Shown here in pieces: positions 51,460 through 60,210 of a stretch of DNA of 64,000 nt. Numbering within the stretch: position 1 is the first letter of the stretch; every line of letters begins with the position of its first letter. Source of the DNA: JAFEDN01 sp963818985 (lineage in GTDB: Bacteria; Pseudomonadota; Gammaproteobacteria; Coxiellales; Coxiellaceae). Both the position numbers and the translations under genes were made by a program. The stretch is from positions 248,001 through 312,000 of the forward strand of contig CAWFUJ010000010.1 in NCBI GenBank assembly GCA_963818985.1. The letters run 5' to 3'. The notes under the pieces are model-generated. The model had not been told where the DNA came from, did not search any database, and saw only the letters and a program-made list of their open reading frames with translations.

Positions 51460-52839
51460 ATGAAACTTAATCAAGCCAAACAATACTCAGCGGTTAGCTC
51501 CTTGGCATTGATTATGGCTGTGCGTATGCTCGGTCTATTCATGATCCTACCGGTTTTTTCTGTGCACGTGGAACAATTCAAATATGCCAATGCTGAACTT
51601 ATGGGACTCGCTTTGGGCATTTATGGCCTGAGCCAGGGTTTATTACAAATGCCATTCGCCATGCTATCAGATCGCTTTGGCCGAAAACTCATGATTGCAA
51701 TCGGGTTATTGATTTTTTTAATTGGAAGTATTTATGCCGCCATGACCCATAACATCTATGGCTTAATAATTGGCAGAGCGTTGCAGGGTGCGGGGGCCAT
51801 CGGCAGTACGGTCTTAGCAATGGTGGCGGATTTAACAGAAGAGGAAAATCGCTCTAAAGCCATGGGAATTATAGGGTTGGGAGTTGGCGCATCTTTTGCG
51901 GTTGCCATGATGGTAGGACCCGTACTCAATGCCTGGGATGGATTATCTGGCATATTTTGGGTGACTGCAGGTCTCGCATTGATATGTTTGATATTATTAT
52001 GGCTCGCGGTCCCACAGCCTCCGATCCTATTTCAAAACAATCCATTAGAAAAACATGGCCTGCCCAAGGTACTAAAAAATGCGCAATTATTGCGATTAGA
52101 CGCCAGTATCTTTATCTTGCATGCTATTTTAACTTCTTTATTTATAGCTGTTCCATTGCTATTAACTCAACTCTTTAAATTAGATGGGCAAGCACAGATG
52201 CTGTTCTATTTATCAGTGTTAGTCTTAGCATTTGCTTTAATGTTACCACTGATGATAATAGCGGAAAGAAAACGGCAAATGAGGCGGGTGTTTATTGGCG
52301 CAATTGCCACCTTGTTAGTCTCAGAATTATTTTTATGGTTATTCCATCAACATCTTGCGACGGTTAGCCTATTATTGCTGATATTCTTTATTGCTTTTAG
52401 CTTTCTAGAGGCGACTTTACCTTCTTGGATTTCTAAACTGACCCCAATTCGAAATAAAGGCGCAGCCATGGGTGTCTATTCAACCTCACAGTTTTTAGGC
52501 ATTTTTGTCGGCGGTAGTTTGGGAGGATGGATATTTGCACATTTTGCTATAGCTGGAATTTTTGTCTTTGGTGCAGTTTTATCACTGTTATGGTTAGGGT
52601 TAGTATTTTCTATTTCCCAACCCCCATATTTGTCAAAGGTGACTTTTAAACTGCATGAATTTGGTGAAACCGTTAACATCGAGCAGTTGGCAGCAAAAAT
52701 ATACGGTATTGCCGGAATTGTGGAAGTATCTATACTACAAACCAGCGCGTTAATTTCTCTGAAAATAGATCAGAATATTATTACTAAATCCCAATTGCGC
52801 CAGTCTTTAGAAAATAGTAAGCTGATCACCAATTCTTAA
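51460..52839 (+). CDS. MFS transporter, YajR-like, with C-terminal extra domain
   Basis: A 459-residue protein with 12 transmembrane helices. The MFS loop motif is MLSDRFGRKLMIAIG, followed by GRALQGAGAIGS. After the last helix (about 385) a soluble domain of about 70 residues follows (EQLAAKIYGIAGIVEVSILQ), resembling the ferredoxin-like YAM domain of E. coli YajR. I chose ATG 51460, with GGAAAAG upstream; the frame extends into uvrA and the repeat by chance. Substrate unknown; efflux is the usual guess for this group. Confidence 0.85.
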   Translation: MKLNQAKQYSAVSSLALIMAVRMLGLFMILPVFSVHVEQFKYANAELMGLALGIYGLSQGLLQMPFAMLSDRFGRKLMIAIGLLIFLIGSIYAAMTHNIYGLIIGRALQGAGAIGSTVLAMVADLTEEENRSKAMGIIGLGVGASFAVAMMVGPVLNAWDGLSGIFWVTAGLALICLILLWLAVPQPPILFQNNPLEKHGLPKVLKNAQLLRLDASIFILHAILTSLFIAVPLLLTQLFKLDGQAQMLFYLSVLVLAFALMLPLMIIAERKRQMRRVFIGAIATLLVSELFLWLFHQHLATVSLLLLIFFIAFSFLEATLPSWISKLTPIRNKGAAMGVYSTSQFLGIFVGGSLGGWIFAHFAIAGIFVFGAVLSLLWLGLVFSISQPPYLSKVTFKLHEFGETVNIEQLAAKIYGIAGIVEVSILQTSALISLKIDQNIITKSQLRQSLENSKLITNS

Positions 52840-52998
52840 CTGTAAGAGAATGGGTCGTGAACAAAATGGGGTTTTCTTAGCAGTAGGAAGTTAACTTTTC
52901 ATAGGATGCTCTACAGTTATCCACGGATCGGGATAAGGCATAGCGTGGGAGTCCTTGGTAAGTGTAGATAATTTATTTTAGATGAGGAGATTTAATCG

Positions 52999-53469
52999 AT
53001 GGCTAGAGGTGTTAATAAAGTAATTTTAATCGGCAACTTAGGTGCCGACCCAGATGTTCGTTACATGCCTAATGGCAGCGCCGTTGCCAATGTGACTGTG
53101 GCCACTAGTACTGTTTGGCGAGATAAACAGTCGGGTGAATTGGTTGAGCGAACCGAATGGCACCGGGTAGTGTTTTTTAGTCGCCTGGCAGAAATTGTTG
53201 GAGAATATTTACGTAAAGGATCCAAAATTTATATTGAGGGCAGCTTACGTACTCGTAAATGGCAAGATAAAACCACAGGTGTGGATCGCTTTACCACTGA
53301 AATTGTTGCGAATGAAATGCAGATGCTTGATAGTCGTACGGGCCATAGTCGTCAAGGCGAAGGTGGTCATCAAGCAGCTGATTTCGGTCATGAGCAAGAT
53401 GCAATCCCAGAATTTAATCAAGGAGCAGATGATCATGCCGGTAACTTTGACGATGATATTCCATTCTAA
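52999..53469 (+). CDS. ssb: Single-stranded DNA-binding protein
   Basis: A 156-residue SSB. The OB fold is clear (ARGVNKVILIGNLGADPDVRYMPNG, RTEWHRVVFFSRLAEIVGEYLRKGSKIYIEGSL), followed by a short glutamine/histidine/glycine-rich linker and the acidic tip DDDIPF that binds partner repair proteins. GAGGAG lies 11 bases upstream of the ATG. The uvrA-ssb neighbourhood is conserved in gammaproteobacteria; here the YajR-like gene is inserted between them. Confidence 0.97.
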   Translation: MARGVNKVILIGNLGADPDVRYMPNGSAVANVTVATSTVWRDKQSGELVERTEWHRVVFFSRLAEIVGEYLRKGSKIYIEGSLRTRKWQDKTTGVDRFTTEIVANEMQMLDSRTGHSRQGEGGHQAADFGHEQDAIPEFNQGADDHAGNFDDDIPF

Positions 53470-53483
53470 ACACTGGCATGTAT

Positions 53484-53583
53484 TTTCCTCTCTCCCACCA
53501 GGGAGAAGGCGAGGGTGAGGGGGTATACCTCTATAGATATCTCCTCACCCTAACCCTCTCCCGGACGGGAGAGGGGAATATAC
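53484..53583. repeat. Composite repeat after ssb, CCCTCTCCC family
   Basis: Contains CTCTCTCCC-ACCA-GGGAGAAGG, then GAGGGTGAGGGGG pairing with CTCCTCACCCTAACC, and then CCCTCTCCCGGACGGGAGAGGGG. The 100 bases can fold into one long branched hairpin. This is the fullest version of the family, with the TAACCCTCTCCC/GAGGGTGAGGGG arms missing from the short copies. It sits between ssb and the sulfite-exporter-like gene. Confidence 0.75.
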
Positions 53584-53594
53584 CCGGGAAATAA

Positions 53595-54356
53595 ATGGAT
53601 ATATCATTTATGATCAGTTATGTGTTGTTAGCAATAGCAGGTTTTGTGGCTGGTTTTATGGATACCATAGCTGGAGGCAGCGGTTTAATTACTCTGCCGG
53701 CTTACCTTATGCTAGGTTTGCCGCCACATATCGCCTTAGGCACCAACAAACTTTCCGGTACTTTAAGCGTAGGTACAGCCGCCCGAATCTTTATCAAAAA
53801 AAAAATATTTAAGCCAATGTATTGGCTAGCTGCACTGATTGCTACCTTTTGTGGCGGCATGATTGGTTCAATTTTAGTACATTTTACTAGCCCACATTTT
53901 TTAAAAAAAATATTACCTTTCATTATCATCGGCCTGGCCATTTATGTCGCGATTCCAAAAAAATATGGGGTGTTGTCTCATGCGCATTATCGTTCACCCG
54001 AATTATCCAGCGGTTTTATGGGTGCAATTTTAGGTTTTTACGATGGATTTATCGGCCCTGGGGTAGGTTCATTTTGGGTGGTTTCTTTAATGGGGTTTTA
54101 CAAAATCAATATGGTGGAGGCGACAGCAGTTGCGAAATTAATGAATTTTTTAAGCAACTTCGCCGCTCTATCAGTATTTATTTATTATGGTACAGTCCAT
54201 TACTTATTAGGGCTCATGGTGGCTGTCGCGATGATGGCAGGGGCCTTTTTAGGCGCGCATTCCACGATTCGTTGGGGAACAGCTTTCGTTAGACCGGTAT
54301 TTTTAATTATCATCGTGAGTATTGCCATTGCATTGGCATGGCAAACTTGGTTTTAA
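53595..54356 (+). CDS. TauE/SafE-family membrane transporter
   Basis: A 253-residue integral membrane protein with about eight helices. The N-terminal FVAGFMDTIAGGSGLITLPAYLM and GTNKLSGTLSVGTAARI, repeated in variant form as ILGFYDGFIGPGVGSFWVVSLMGF and EATAVAKLMNFLSNFAAL, are typical of the TauE/SafE (sulfite/organosulfonate exporter) family. The internal duplication of the domain is visible. Substrate uncertain. Single gene flanked by repeats on both sides. Confidence 0.85.
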   Translation: MDISFMISYVLLAIAGFVAGFMDTIAGGSGLITLPAYLMLGLPPHIALGTNKLSGTLSVGTAARIFIKKKIFKPMYWLAALIATFCGGMIGSILVHFTSPHFLKKILPFIIIGLAIYVAIPKKYGVLSHAHYRSPELSSGFMGAILGFYDGFIGPGVGSFWVVSLMGFYKINMVEATAVAKLMNFLSNFAALSVFIYYGTVHYLLGLMVAVAMMAGAFLGAHSTIRWGTAFVRPVFLIIIVSIAIALAWQTWF

Positions 54357-54389
54357 AAGTTTCTTGTGATAATGTAAACTCTCAGATTA

Positions 54390-54436
54390 TGTCATACCGG
54401 CCCCCGCCTTCGCGAGGGTGAGCTACAGCTGGTATC
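54390..54436. repeat. Degenerate dispersed repeat before xseB
   Basis: TGTCATACCGGC at the left and AGCTGGTAT at the right flank CCCGCCTTCGCGAGGGTGAGC, which forms its own small hairpin (CCGCCTTCGCGAGG). It is related to the GTCAT-type repeats at 41951 and 20109. Confidence 0.45.
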
Positions 54437-54465
54437 TAAAATTATAAAACTTTTATGAGAAAAAA

Positions 54466-54702
54466 ATGGCTGAAGAACAACATAATCCTATTGATTTTGA
54501 ACAAGCTTTAGCTGAATTGAATGGCTTAGTTGAAAAAATGGAACATGGTGGATTGTCTTTACAGGACTCACTTCAATATTTTGAAAAAGGTATTGGATTA
54601 ATCAGACATTGCCAACAAGAATTACAAACCGCCGAACAAAAAGTGAAAATTTTAACCGCCCAACAAAAGCTCGAACCTTATCAAGCGGACGACGAGGATT
54701 AG
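54466..54702 (+). CDS. xseB: Exodeoxyribonuclease VII small subunit
   Basis: A 78-residue protein with the family pattern DFEQALAELNGLVEKMEHG, then LSLQDSLQYFEKGIGLIRHCQQELQTAEQKV. It forms the small subunit of exonuclease VII with XseA (not in this window). The next gene, ispA, begins 25 bases downstream, the usual xseB-ispA order of proteobacteria. dxs, commonly third, is not here. Confidence 0.95.
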   Translation: MAEEQHNPIDFEQALAELNGLVEKMEHGGLSLQDSLQYFEKGIGLIRHCQQELQTAEQKVKILTAQQKLEPYQADDED

Positions 54703-54727
54703 CTCATACTGATATAAGGCTACGTTC

Positions 54728-55636
54728 ATGAAGACCAACAACATCCGAGCGCAAGCGCTACTCATTGATGTCAATGCATGCCAGCAGCGGTTAGAACTTT
54801 ACTTGCGTCACTGGTTAGATTCGGTGCAAACCCAGCAGCGCCTCCATCAAGCGATGTGCTATTCAGTTTTAGCAGGAGGTAAGCGCTTACGACCCTTGTT
54901 AGTTTATGCAACCGGCATGAGTTTTTCCGCTGATCTCAGCAAATTAGATCCTGCTGCTTGTGCCGTGGAGCTTATCCACTGCTATTCATTAGTGCATGAT
55001 GATTTACCGGCAATGGACGACGATGATTTAAGGCGTGGTCGCCCTACCTGTCATAAAGCATTTGATGAGGCCACCGCTATTTTAGCAGGTGATGCCTTAG
55101 AAACTTTGGCATTCAGTGTATTAACAAACCACGATCAACCTTGGAGTCAAGAATGTCGTCTTGCTGCCATAAAAGCCTTAGCGGAAGCCGCTGGCGCAGC
55201 AGGTATGGTGGGCGGACAAATGTTGGATATAGAAGCGGAAAATCGAGCCATCCCATTGACTGAGTTAGAAAAGATGCACCGCCTAAAAACGGGTGCATTG
55301 ATTAGAGCCAGCGTGCGTTTAGGGGCCTTAGCGGCTGGCTGTTTAGAGGAAAAATTGTTAGAACAATTAGATCATTTTGCAGATTTAATGGGTTTAGCTT
55401 TTCAAGTACAAGATGATTTATTAGATGTTGAAAGCAGCACAGAAGTATTAGGTAAGCGTGCTGGGGCCGATGAAGTCATGCATAAATCAACTTATCCACG
55501 TCTACTTGGAGTAAGCGAGGCAAAACTTCATCTCCAAGGATTATATGAGCAGGCCTCATCTGTGTTAATGAAACTACCTATCGATATCTTACCGTTGCAA
55601 CAAATATGGCTGTTATTTCGTGACCGTCAATCTTAA
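54728..55636 (+). CDS. ispA: Polyprenyl (farnesyl) diphosphate synthase
   Basis: Condenses isopentenyl and dimethylallyl diphosphate to farnesyl diphosphate. At 302 residues, it has LAGGKRLRPLLVYATG, the first aspartate-rich motif HDDLPAMDDDDLRRGRPTCH, GGQMLDIEAE, the lysine in LKTGALIRASV and the second aspartate motif FQVQDDLLDVE. Both motifs are intact. It overlaps the next gene by 17 bases. The C-terminus ends a little abruptly but within the family range. Confidence 0.94.
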   Translation: MKTNNIRAQALLIDVNACQQRLELYLRHWLDSVQTQQRLHQAMCYSVLAGGKRLRPLLVYATGMSFSADLSKLDPAACAVELIHCYSLVHDDLPAMDDDDLRRGRPTCHKAFDEATAILAGDALETLAFSVLTNHDQPWSQECRLAAIKALAEAAGAAGMVGGQMLDIEAENRAIPLTELEKMHRLKTGALIRASVRLGALAAGCLEEKLLEQLDHFADLMGLAFQVQDDLLDVESSTEVLGKRAGADEVMHKSTYPRLLGVSEAKLHLQGLYEQASSVLMKLPIDILPLQQIWLLFRDRQS

Positions 55637-56498
55637 CCAAGTCATAATCTTCAATTTGTTTGCAGATGAAAGATTGGTCGAAAATATTCGCACCAGACTT
55701 GAGCTGATACGAGGAGCAATGGTTTGCAGTCAATTTCCAGATGGTGAAACGTATATTCGCGTGGATACAGCCGTTAAAGATAAGCATATTATCGTGGTGA
55801 GTAGTTTGGACTATCCTGACCAAAAAATTTTACCCTTGTTATTTTTTGTGGAAACAGTGAAAAGTTTAGGGGCAAAATCAGTCGGATTAATAGCACCTTA
55901 TTTAGCATATATGCGTCAAGATGCGAGATTTCAGGTGGGTGAGGGCATCACTTCAAATTATTTTGCGGCTTTATTATCGCGTTATTTTTCTTGGTTGATT
56001 ACTATCGACCCGCATTTGCATCGTCACCATTCTTTAAGCCAAATTTATACCATTCCGGCCCATGCTTTGCACGTGCGAAAGTTAATTGCGATGTGGATTA
56101 AAGCCAATGTTCAAAATCCTTTATTAATAGGTCCACATATTGGAAGTGAGTTGTGGGTGAGTCAGATAGCCAAAGAAATTGACGCTCCGCATTTGATAGT
56201 GGACATCGATATGTCTGAATTTACTCACTACAAGTATCAGACGCCAGTGATGGTCGATGAAATTATTTCCACAGGGAGAACAGTGTTAAGGACAGTAGAA
56301 AAATTATCTTTACTGAAGATGGAGTCACCACTAGTGATAGGTGTCCATGGTTTATTTATAGAAAATGCTTATGAGAATTTATTGAATTCTGGTATCAAGC
56401 AGATTATTACCTGCAATACCATCGCACATCCTAGCAATCAAATTGACGTGAGTGGTTTATTAGCGGAAAGTGTGCACCGATATGGAATATTTAATTAG
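55620..56498 (+). CDS. Ribose-phosphate pyrophosphokinase-like protein
   Basis: A 292-residue type-I phosphoribosyltransferase-fold protein of the PRPP synthetase family: FPDGETYIRV, PYLAYMRQDARFQVGEGITSNYFAALLSR, TIDPHLHRH and the PRPP loop VMVDEIISTGRT. The loop is closer to the archaeal type (VDDIISTGGT) than to the bacterial Prs loop. I do not find the Lys-x-Arg catalytic flexible loop where it should be, before the PRPP loop (the segment reads DMSEFTHYKYQTP). It may be a paralogue with altered or reduced activity; the essential prs gene would then lie elsewhere. Starts at GTG 55620, overlapping ispA; no good ribosome-binding site. Confidence 0.8.
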   Translation: MTVNLNQVIIFNLFADERLVENIRTRLELIRGAMVCSQFPDGETYIRVDTAVKDKHIIVVSSLDYPDQKILPLLFFVETVKSLGAKSVGLIAPYLAYMRQDARFQVGEGITSNYFAALLSRYFSWLITIDPHLHRHHSLSQIYTIPAHALHVRKLIAMWIKANVQNPLLIGPHIGSELWVSQIAKEIDAPHLIVDIDMSEFTHYKYQTPVMVDEIISTGRTVLRTVEKLSLLKMESPLVIGVHGLFIENAYENLLNSGIKQIITCNTIAHPSNQIDVSGLLAESVHRYGIFN

Positions 56499-56510
56499 AT
56501 AGGGGTTAGT

Positions 56511-57989
56511 ATGCAAGAATATAAAAATCTTGAAAAAGTTTTTGGTCAAATTGCCCACCTGAATCATTTGCGAGCTATTTGCCATTGGGATGAAGCGGTT
56601 ATGATGCCAACTGGTGGTGGCGATGCTCGAGCCAACGCGTTAGCAACTTTGCAGTCTGTTCACCATCAATTATTAATTGATCCTAAAATTGGCGAATGGA
56701 TTGTTCAAGTCAAACAATCCAAGTTAGATTCACCATGGCAACAATCAAATTTATATTGGATGGAGCGCGAGCATTTAAAGGCGGTCTGCGTACCAACAGA
56801 CTTAGTAGAACGTGCGGAATTAGCAGTAGTGCGCTGTGAACAAGCGTGGCGAGTTTTACGGAGCCAAAATAATTGGTCTGAATTTGTGCCGTTATTAACC
56901 GAGAACATTCGATGTATTAGAGAAATAGCACAAATTAAAGCCGAGGTGTTTGGCATTGATATTTATGATAGTTTAATTGATGATTTCTCTCCTGGACTTT
57001 CTCAGGCTATTATTGATCCAATTTTTGCGGTATTAGAGAAGTTTTTACCAGATTTCATCCAAACTGCTGCGGCAAGGCAAATACCGCCTCTGCCTATCGA
57101 AGGTCACTTTCCTAAAGAACAGCAACGTCAATTATGTTTAAAACTGATGGAACATATTGGATTTGATTTTAATCATGGTCGATTAGATATCAGTCACCAT
57201 CCTTTTTGTGGTGGAGTTCCCCAGGATGTTCGCATCACCACACGTTATTCCGAGCAGGAGTGTATCTCGGCCTCCCTAGGGGTTTGCCATGAAACTGGAC
57301 ATGCATTATATGAACGGGGTTTACCAGAGCAATGGTTGGATCAACCGGTTGGTCGCGCGTTAGGAATGGCAGTGCATGAAAGCCAATCATTGTTAATTGA
57401 AATGCAGGCTTGCCGCAGCGCACAATTCTTGCAATTTTTATCGCCACTGCTCAGCAAGTATTTTGGAAATAATTCGGCTTTTTCTGCTGATAATTTATTA
57501 AAGTCTTTTACCCAAGTAAAACCTGGTTTGATCCGAGTCGATGCTGATGAAGTCTGTTATCCTCTACATATTATCTTACGGTATAATATAGAAAAAAAAT
57601 TAATCAATAATCAAATCACCGTCAAAGATTTACCCGAACTTTGGCATGATTCGATGCAATATTGGTTTGGATTATCAACTCGCGATGATTATTGTAACGG
57701 CGTCATGCAAGACGTGCATTGGCCTTCAGGGGCTTTTGGCTATTTCCCAGCTTACACAGTGGGGGCGATCATTGCCGCCCAATTGTTTCAGGTAGCGCAA
57801 CAGAAACATCCGCAGATATTATCTGATTTGATCAAAGGCGATTTTAAGAATTTGAATGCTTGGCTACGTGAAAATATTCATAGCAAAGGACGATTGTTAT
57901 CAATGAATGATTTATTGATACAAGCCACAGGACAACCTTTAACAGTTGAGCCATTTTTAACACATTTACAAAAAAGATATCTTGCTTAA
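56511..57989 (+). CDS. Metallo-carboxypeptidase, M32 family
   Basis: A 492-residue zinc carboxypeptidase of the Taq type. The HExxH zinc motif is in GVCHETGHALYERGLPEQW (near residue 260), followed by GMAVHESQSLLIEM with the third zinc ligand. RITTRYSEQECISASL and VCYPLHIILRYNIEKKLI are standard family blocks. Cytoplasmic; it trims peptides from the C-terminus for amino-acid supply. AGGGGTT lies upstream. It is followed by the Nudix gene after six bases. Confidence 0.94.
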   Translation: MQEYKNLEKVFGQIAHLNHLRAICHWDEAVMMPTGGGDARANALATLQSVHHQLLIDPKIGEWIVQVKQSKLDSPWQQSNLYWMEREHLKAVCVPTDLVERAELAVVRCEQAWRVLRSQNNWSEFVPLLTENIRCIREIAQIKAEVFGIDIYDSLIDDFSPGLSQAIIDPIFAVLEKFLPDFIQTAAARQIPPLPIEGHFPKEQQRQLCLKLMEHIGFDFNHGRLDISHHPFCGGVPQDVRITTRYSEQECISASLGVCHETGHALYERGLPEQWLDQPVGRALGMAVHESQSLLIEMQACRSAQFLQFLSPLLSKYFGNNSAFSADNLLKSFTQVKPGLIRVDADEVCYPLHIILRYNIEKKLINNQITVKDLPELWHDSMQYWFGLSTRDDYCNGVMQDVHWPSGAFGYFPAYTVGAIIAAQLFQVAQQKHPQILSDLIKGDFKNLNAWLRENIHSKGRLLSMNDLLIQATGQPLTVEPFLTHLQKRYLA

Positions 57990-57995
57990 ATAAAT

Positions 57996-58469
57996 ATGTC
58001 AGTGTTTATAAAACTTTACCATAAAATATTAACTCGCACGATGCGCATATTTCAGTTTTTATTAGGCGCTTCGACAGTGGGTGTGCGCGCAATCGTAATT
58101 GATAATCAACAACGATTGCTACTGGTCAAACATACCTATATGCCTGAGTGGCATTTCCCCGGCGGTGGGGTTTACAGAGGCGAACCTACAAGAATTGCCG
58201 CGATTCGAGAGTTACGAGAAGAAACCGGCGTAAAAGCTTTAGGGACAATTGAATTATTTGGAGTTTATTTTCAAAAAATCATGTGGGTTAATGATTATAT
58301 TGCATTATATGTTGTTAAAAATTACCAACAAACCAATGAAAAATTATGTGCTGAGATTGCTGAAGCTCAATGGTTCCCCTTGAATAACTTACCAGATGAT
58401 GTTTCGATGAGTACTCAAAAAAGAATTGCTGAATATTTTAAAAATTTTCCGCAAATCGATTATTGGTAA
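57996..58469 (+). CDS. Nudix hydrolase
   Basis: A 157-residue protein with a complete Nudix box, GGVYRGEPTRIAAIRELREETG (Gx5Ex7REUxEExGU), at about 48-70, after an N-terminal amphipathic stretch rich in hydrophobic residues (IFQFLLGASTVGV). FPGGG precedes the box. It hydrolyses a nucleoside diphosphate linked to some moiety X; the substrate is not predictable. It converges with the transporter gene to its right, overlapping by ten bases. Confidence 0.92.
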   Translation: MSVFIKLYHKILTRTMRIFQFLLGASTVGVRAIVIDNQQRLLLVKHTYMPEWHFPGGGVYRGEPTRIAAIRELREETGVKALGTIELFGVYFQKIMWVNDYIALYVVKNYQQTNEKLCAEIAEAQWFPLNNLPDDVSMSTQKRIAEYFKNFPQIDYW

Positions 58470-60031
58470 TGTCTCGTATTAGGTTTAATTAAGAATAAAC
58501 TGATTATAATCCCTAATAATGCAAGCAACATTCCACCAAACATACTGATTGACATCGCATAGACAAATGAAGAACGCAATATATTAATTAAATCAGGAAT
58601 TGTGGCACTAGGAAAAAGTGTTAATTGCGCAGGGCTGTAGTGAGTGCTACCGATAACAGTTTGTAAAATTTGTTGTTGATCCACATTTAATTGCATTTGC
58701 TGATGGGACAATAAATAAGTTAATCTCTTTTGACCACAGGTAATAATAATAATAGAGCCAAAAATAAGGCCAAAAGTATTGCCAATGCAGCCAAACATTG
58801 CAAATACACTGGATGCGGTGCTTAATAAATTTTGATTGACGCTTTTCATCATGGTGGTATTAAGGGCCGGAAAGCTAAGGCCGACGCCGACACCCACTAA
58901 AGCTAGAGCTAAAATGGGCAGCCCAATATTACTATATTGTGTACAAAAGCCAAAAACTAGCAAACCCATCGCAGTTGCACTCAAGCCTAAGACAGAAGGG
59001 ACTTGCGGCTCAAGCCGATCGGCCAATTTACCACCCAAAACGGAAAGTAAGGCGAACATAAAAGTCATGACTAGAAAAATTAATCCGCTATAGAGTGGGG
59101 AATAATCTAAAGCATTTTGCAGATAGAGATTGCCAATCATCAAGATCAGGGTAAAGTTAAAACCGGTCACTATATAACAAAGGCTCGCGCCCAAAAATTT
59201 ATAATTTTTAAATAGAGCCAATTGAATCAAAGGGTGAACTTGTCTTCGTTCATATATCAAGAAAATAAATAGCAACAGCAAAGCAAGGGCTAGTGATAAT
59301 ACAAATTTGCTCGAACTTATTCCCCAATTTCCAATTTGATCCAAGGCAAACATCAAAAGAAATAACGAAGTAATAATTAATATAGCGCCAATATAATCCA
59401 TGGATTCTTGTAGTAGGCGCCAAGGTTCTTTTTTTACTGCCCATAAAATAATAGCAATAATCGGCAATCCGAGCGGTAAATTTAAAAAGAAAATCCAACG
59501 CCAATTGAGAAAATGTAATATGAGGCCGCCGAAAGTGGGTCCAATTGCTAAACCAATTGCAATAGAAGAAGTTAAAATTCCCAAGGCTGAGCCGCGTTTA
59601 TTTTCAGGAAAAGCCATGAAAACTAAGGTATAAAGCCCAGGTAAAAATAGCGCTCCCCCGATGCCTTGCACAATCCTACCTAAAATTAGAGACCAACCTT
59701 GATAAGCAATCCCAGTGAGAGCAGAGCCGAGCATAAATAACAAAGTGCCAATCAAAAAAGTTCGACGTCGTCCAAATAGATCAGCCAGGCGTCCGGCCGC
59801 TAGCACAAAAGCCCCCCATGCTAAAACGTAAGCGCTTAATGCCCATTGCACAAGCGATAAATCTGCATTTATGGTATCAGCGATGGGAACCAGGGCGACA
59901 TTGACTGCCGTCATATCAATCTGAATCATCACCCCGAGAATACAAACAGCTAATAAAATCCAGTGAGCTTTATCATTGTAACTCGGTATTTCTTCAATAT
60001 TGGCGTTTTGATTATCCTGATTAATTATCAT
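58460..60031 (-). CDS. MFS drug-efflux transporter, DHA2 (EmrB/QacA) family
   Basis: A 523-residue protein with 14 predicted helices. Motifs: DMTAVNVALVPIADTINADLSLVQWALSAYVLAWGAFVLAAGRLADLFGRRRTF, split here by position, cover helix 1 to loop 2-3; GRIVQGIGGALFLPG and GPTFGGLILHFLNWRWIFFLNLPLG complete the DHA2 signature. It pumps drugs or host compounds outward by proton antiport. Single gene with ATG 60031; no regulator gene is adjacent. Confidence 0.88.
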   Translation of the reverse strand: MIINQDNQNANIEEIPSYNDKAHWILLAVCILGVMIQIDMTAVNVALVPIADTINADLSLVQWALSAYVLAWGAFVLAAGRLADLFGRRRTFLIGTLLFMLGSALTGIAYQGWSLILGRIVQGIGGALFLPGLYTLVFMAFPENKRGSALGILTSSIAIGLAIGPTFGGLILHFLNWRWIFFLNLPLGLPIIAIILWAVKKEPWRLLQESMDYIGAILIITSLFLLMFALDQIGNWGISSSKFVLSLALALLLLFIFLIYERRQVHPLIQLALFKNYKFLGASLCYIVTGFNFTLILMIGNLYLQNALDYSPLYSGLIFLVMTFMFALLSVLGGKLADRLEPQVPSVLGLSATAMGLLVFGFCTQYSNIGLPILALALVGVGVGLSFPALNTTMMKSVNQNLLSTASSVFAMFGCIGNTFGLIFGSIIIITCGQKRLTYLLSHQQMQLNVDQQQILQTVIGSTHYSPAQLTLFPSATIPDLINILRSSFVYAMSISMFGGMLLALLGIIISLFLIKPNTRHYQ

Positions 60032-60210
60032 AGAAACTAATCCATCTTCTAAGTATATTATGATAAAAATTTATTATAAATAAAATTTAGGTGAGATAGT
60101 TGTAGGAAAAACTATTGAGCACCTCTTAAACCCCAATAAAGTCTCGTTTTTTAATTTTATATTTATTATACTTGTTTTCTTCATTATTACAATTGGATTT
60201 TTAGAAATTT

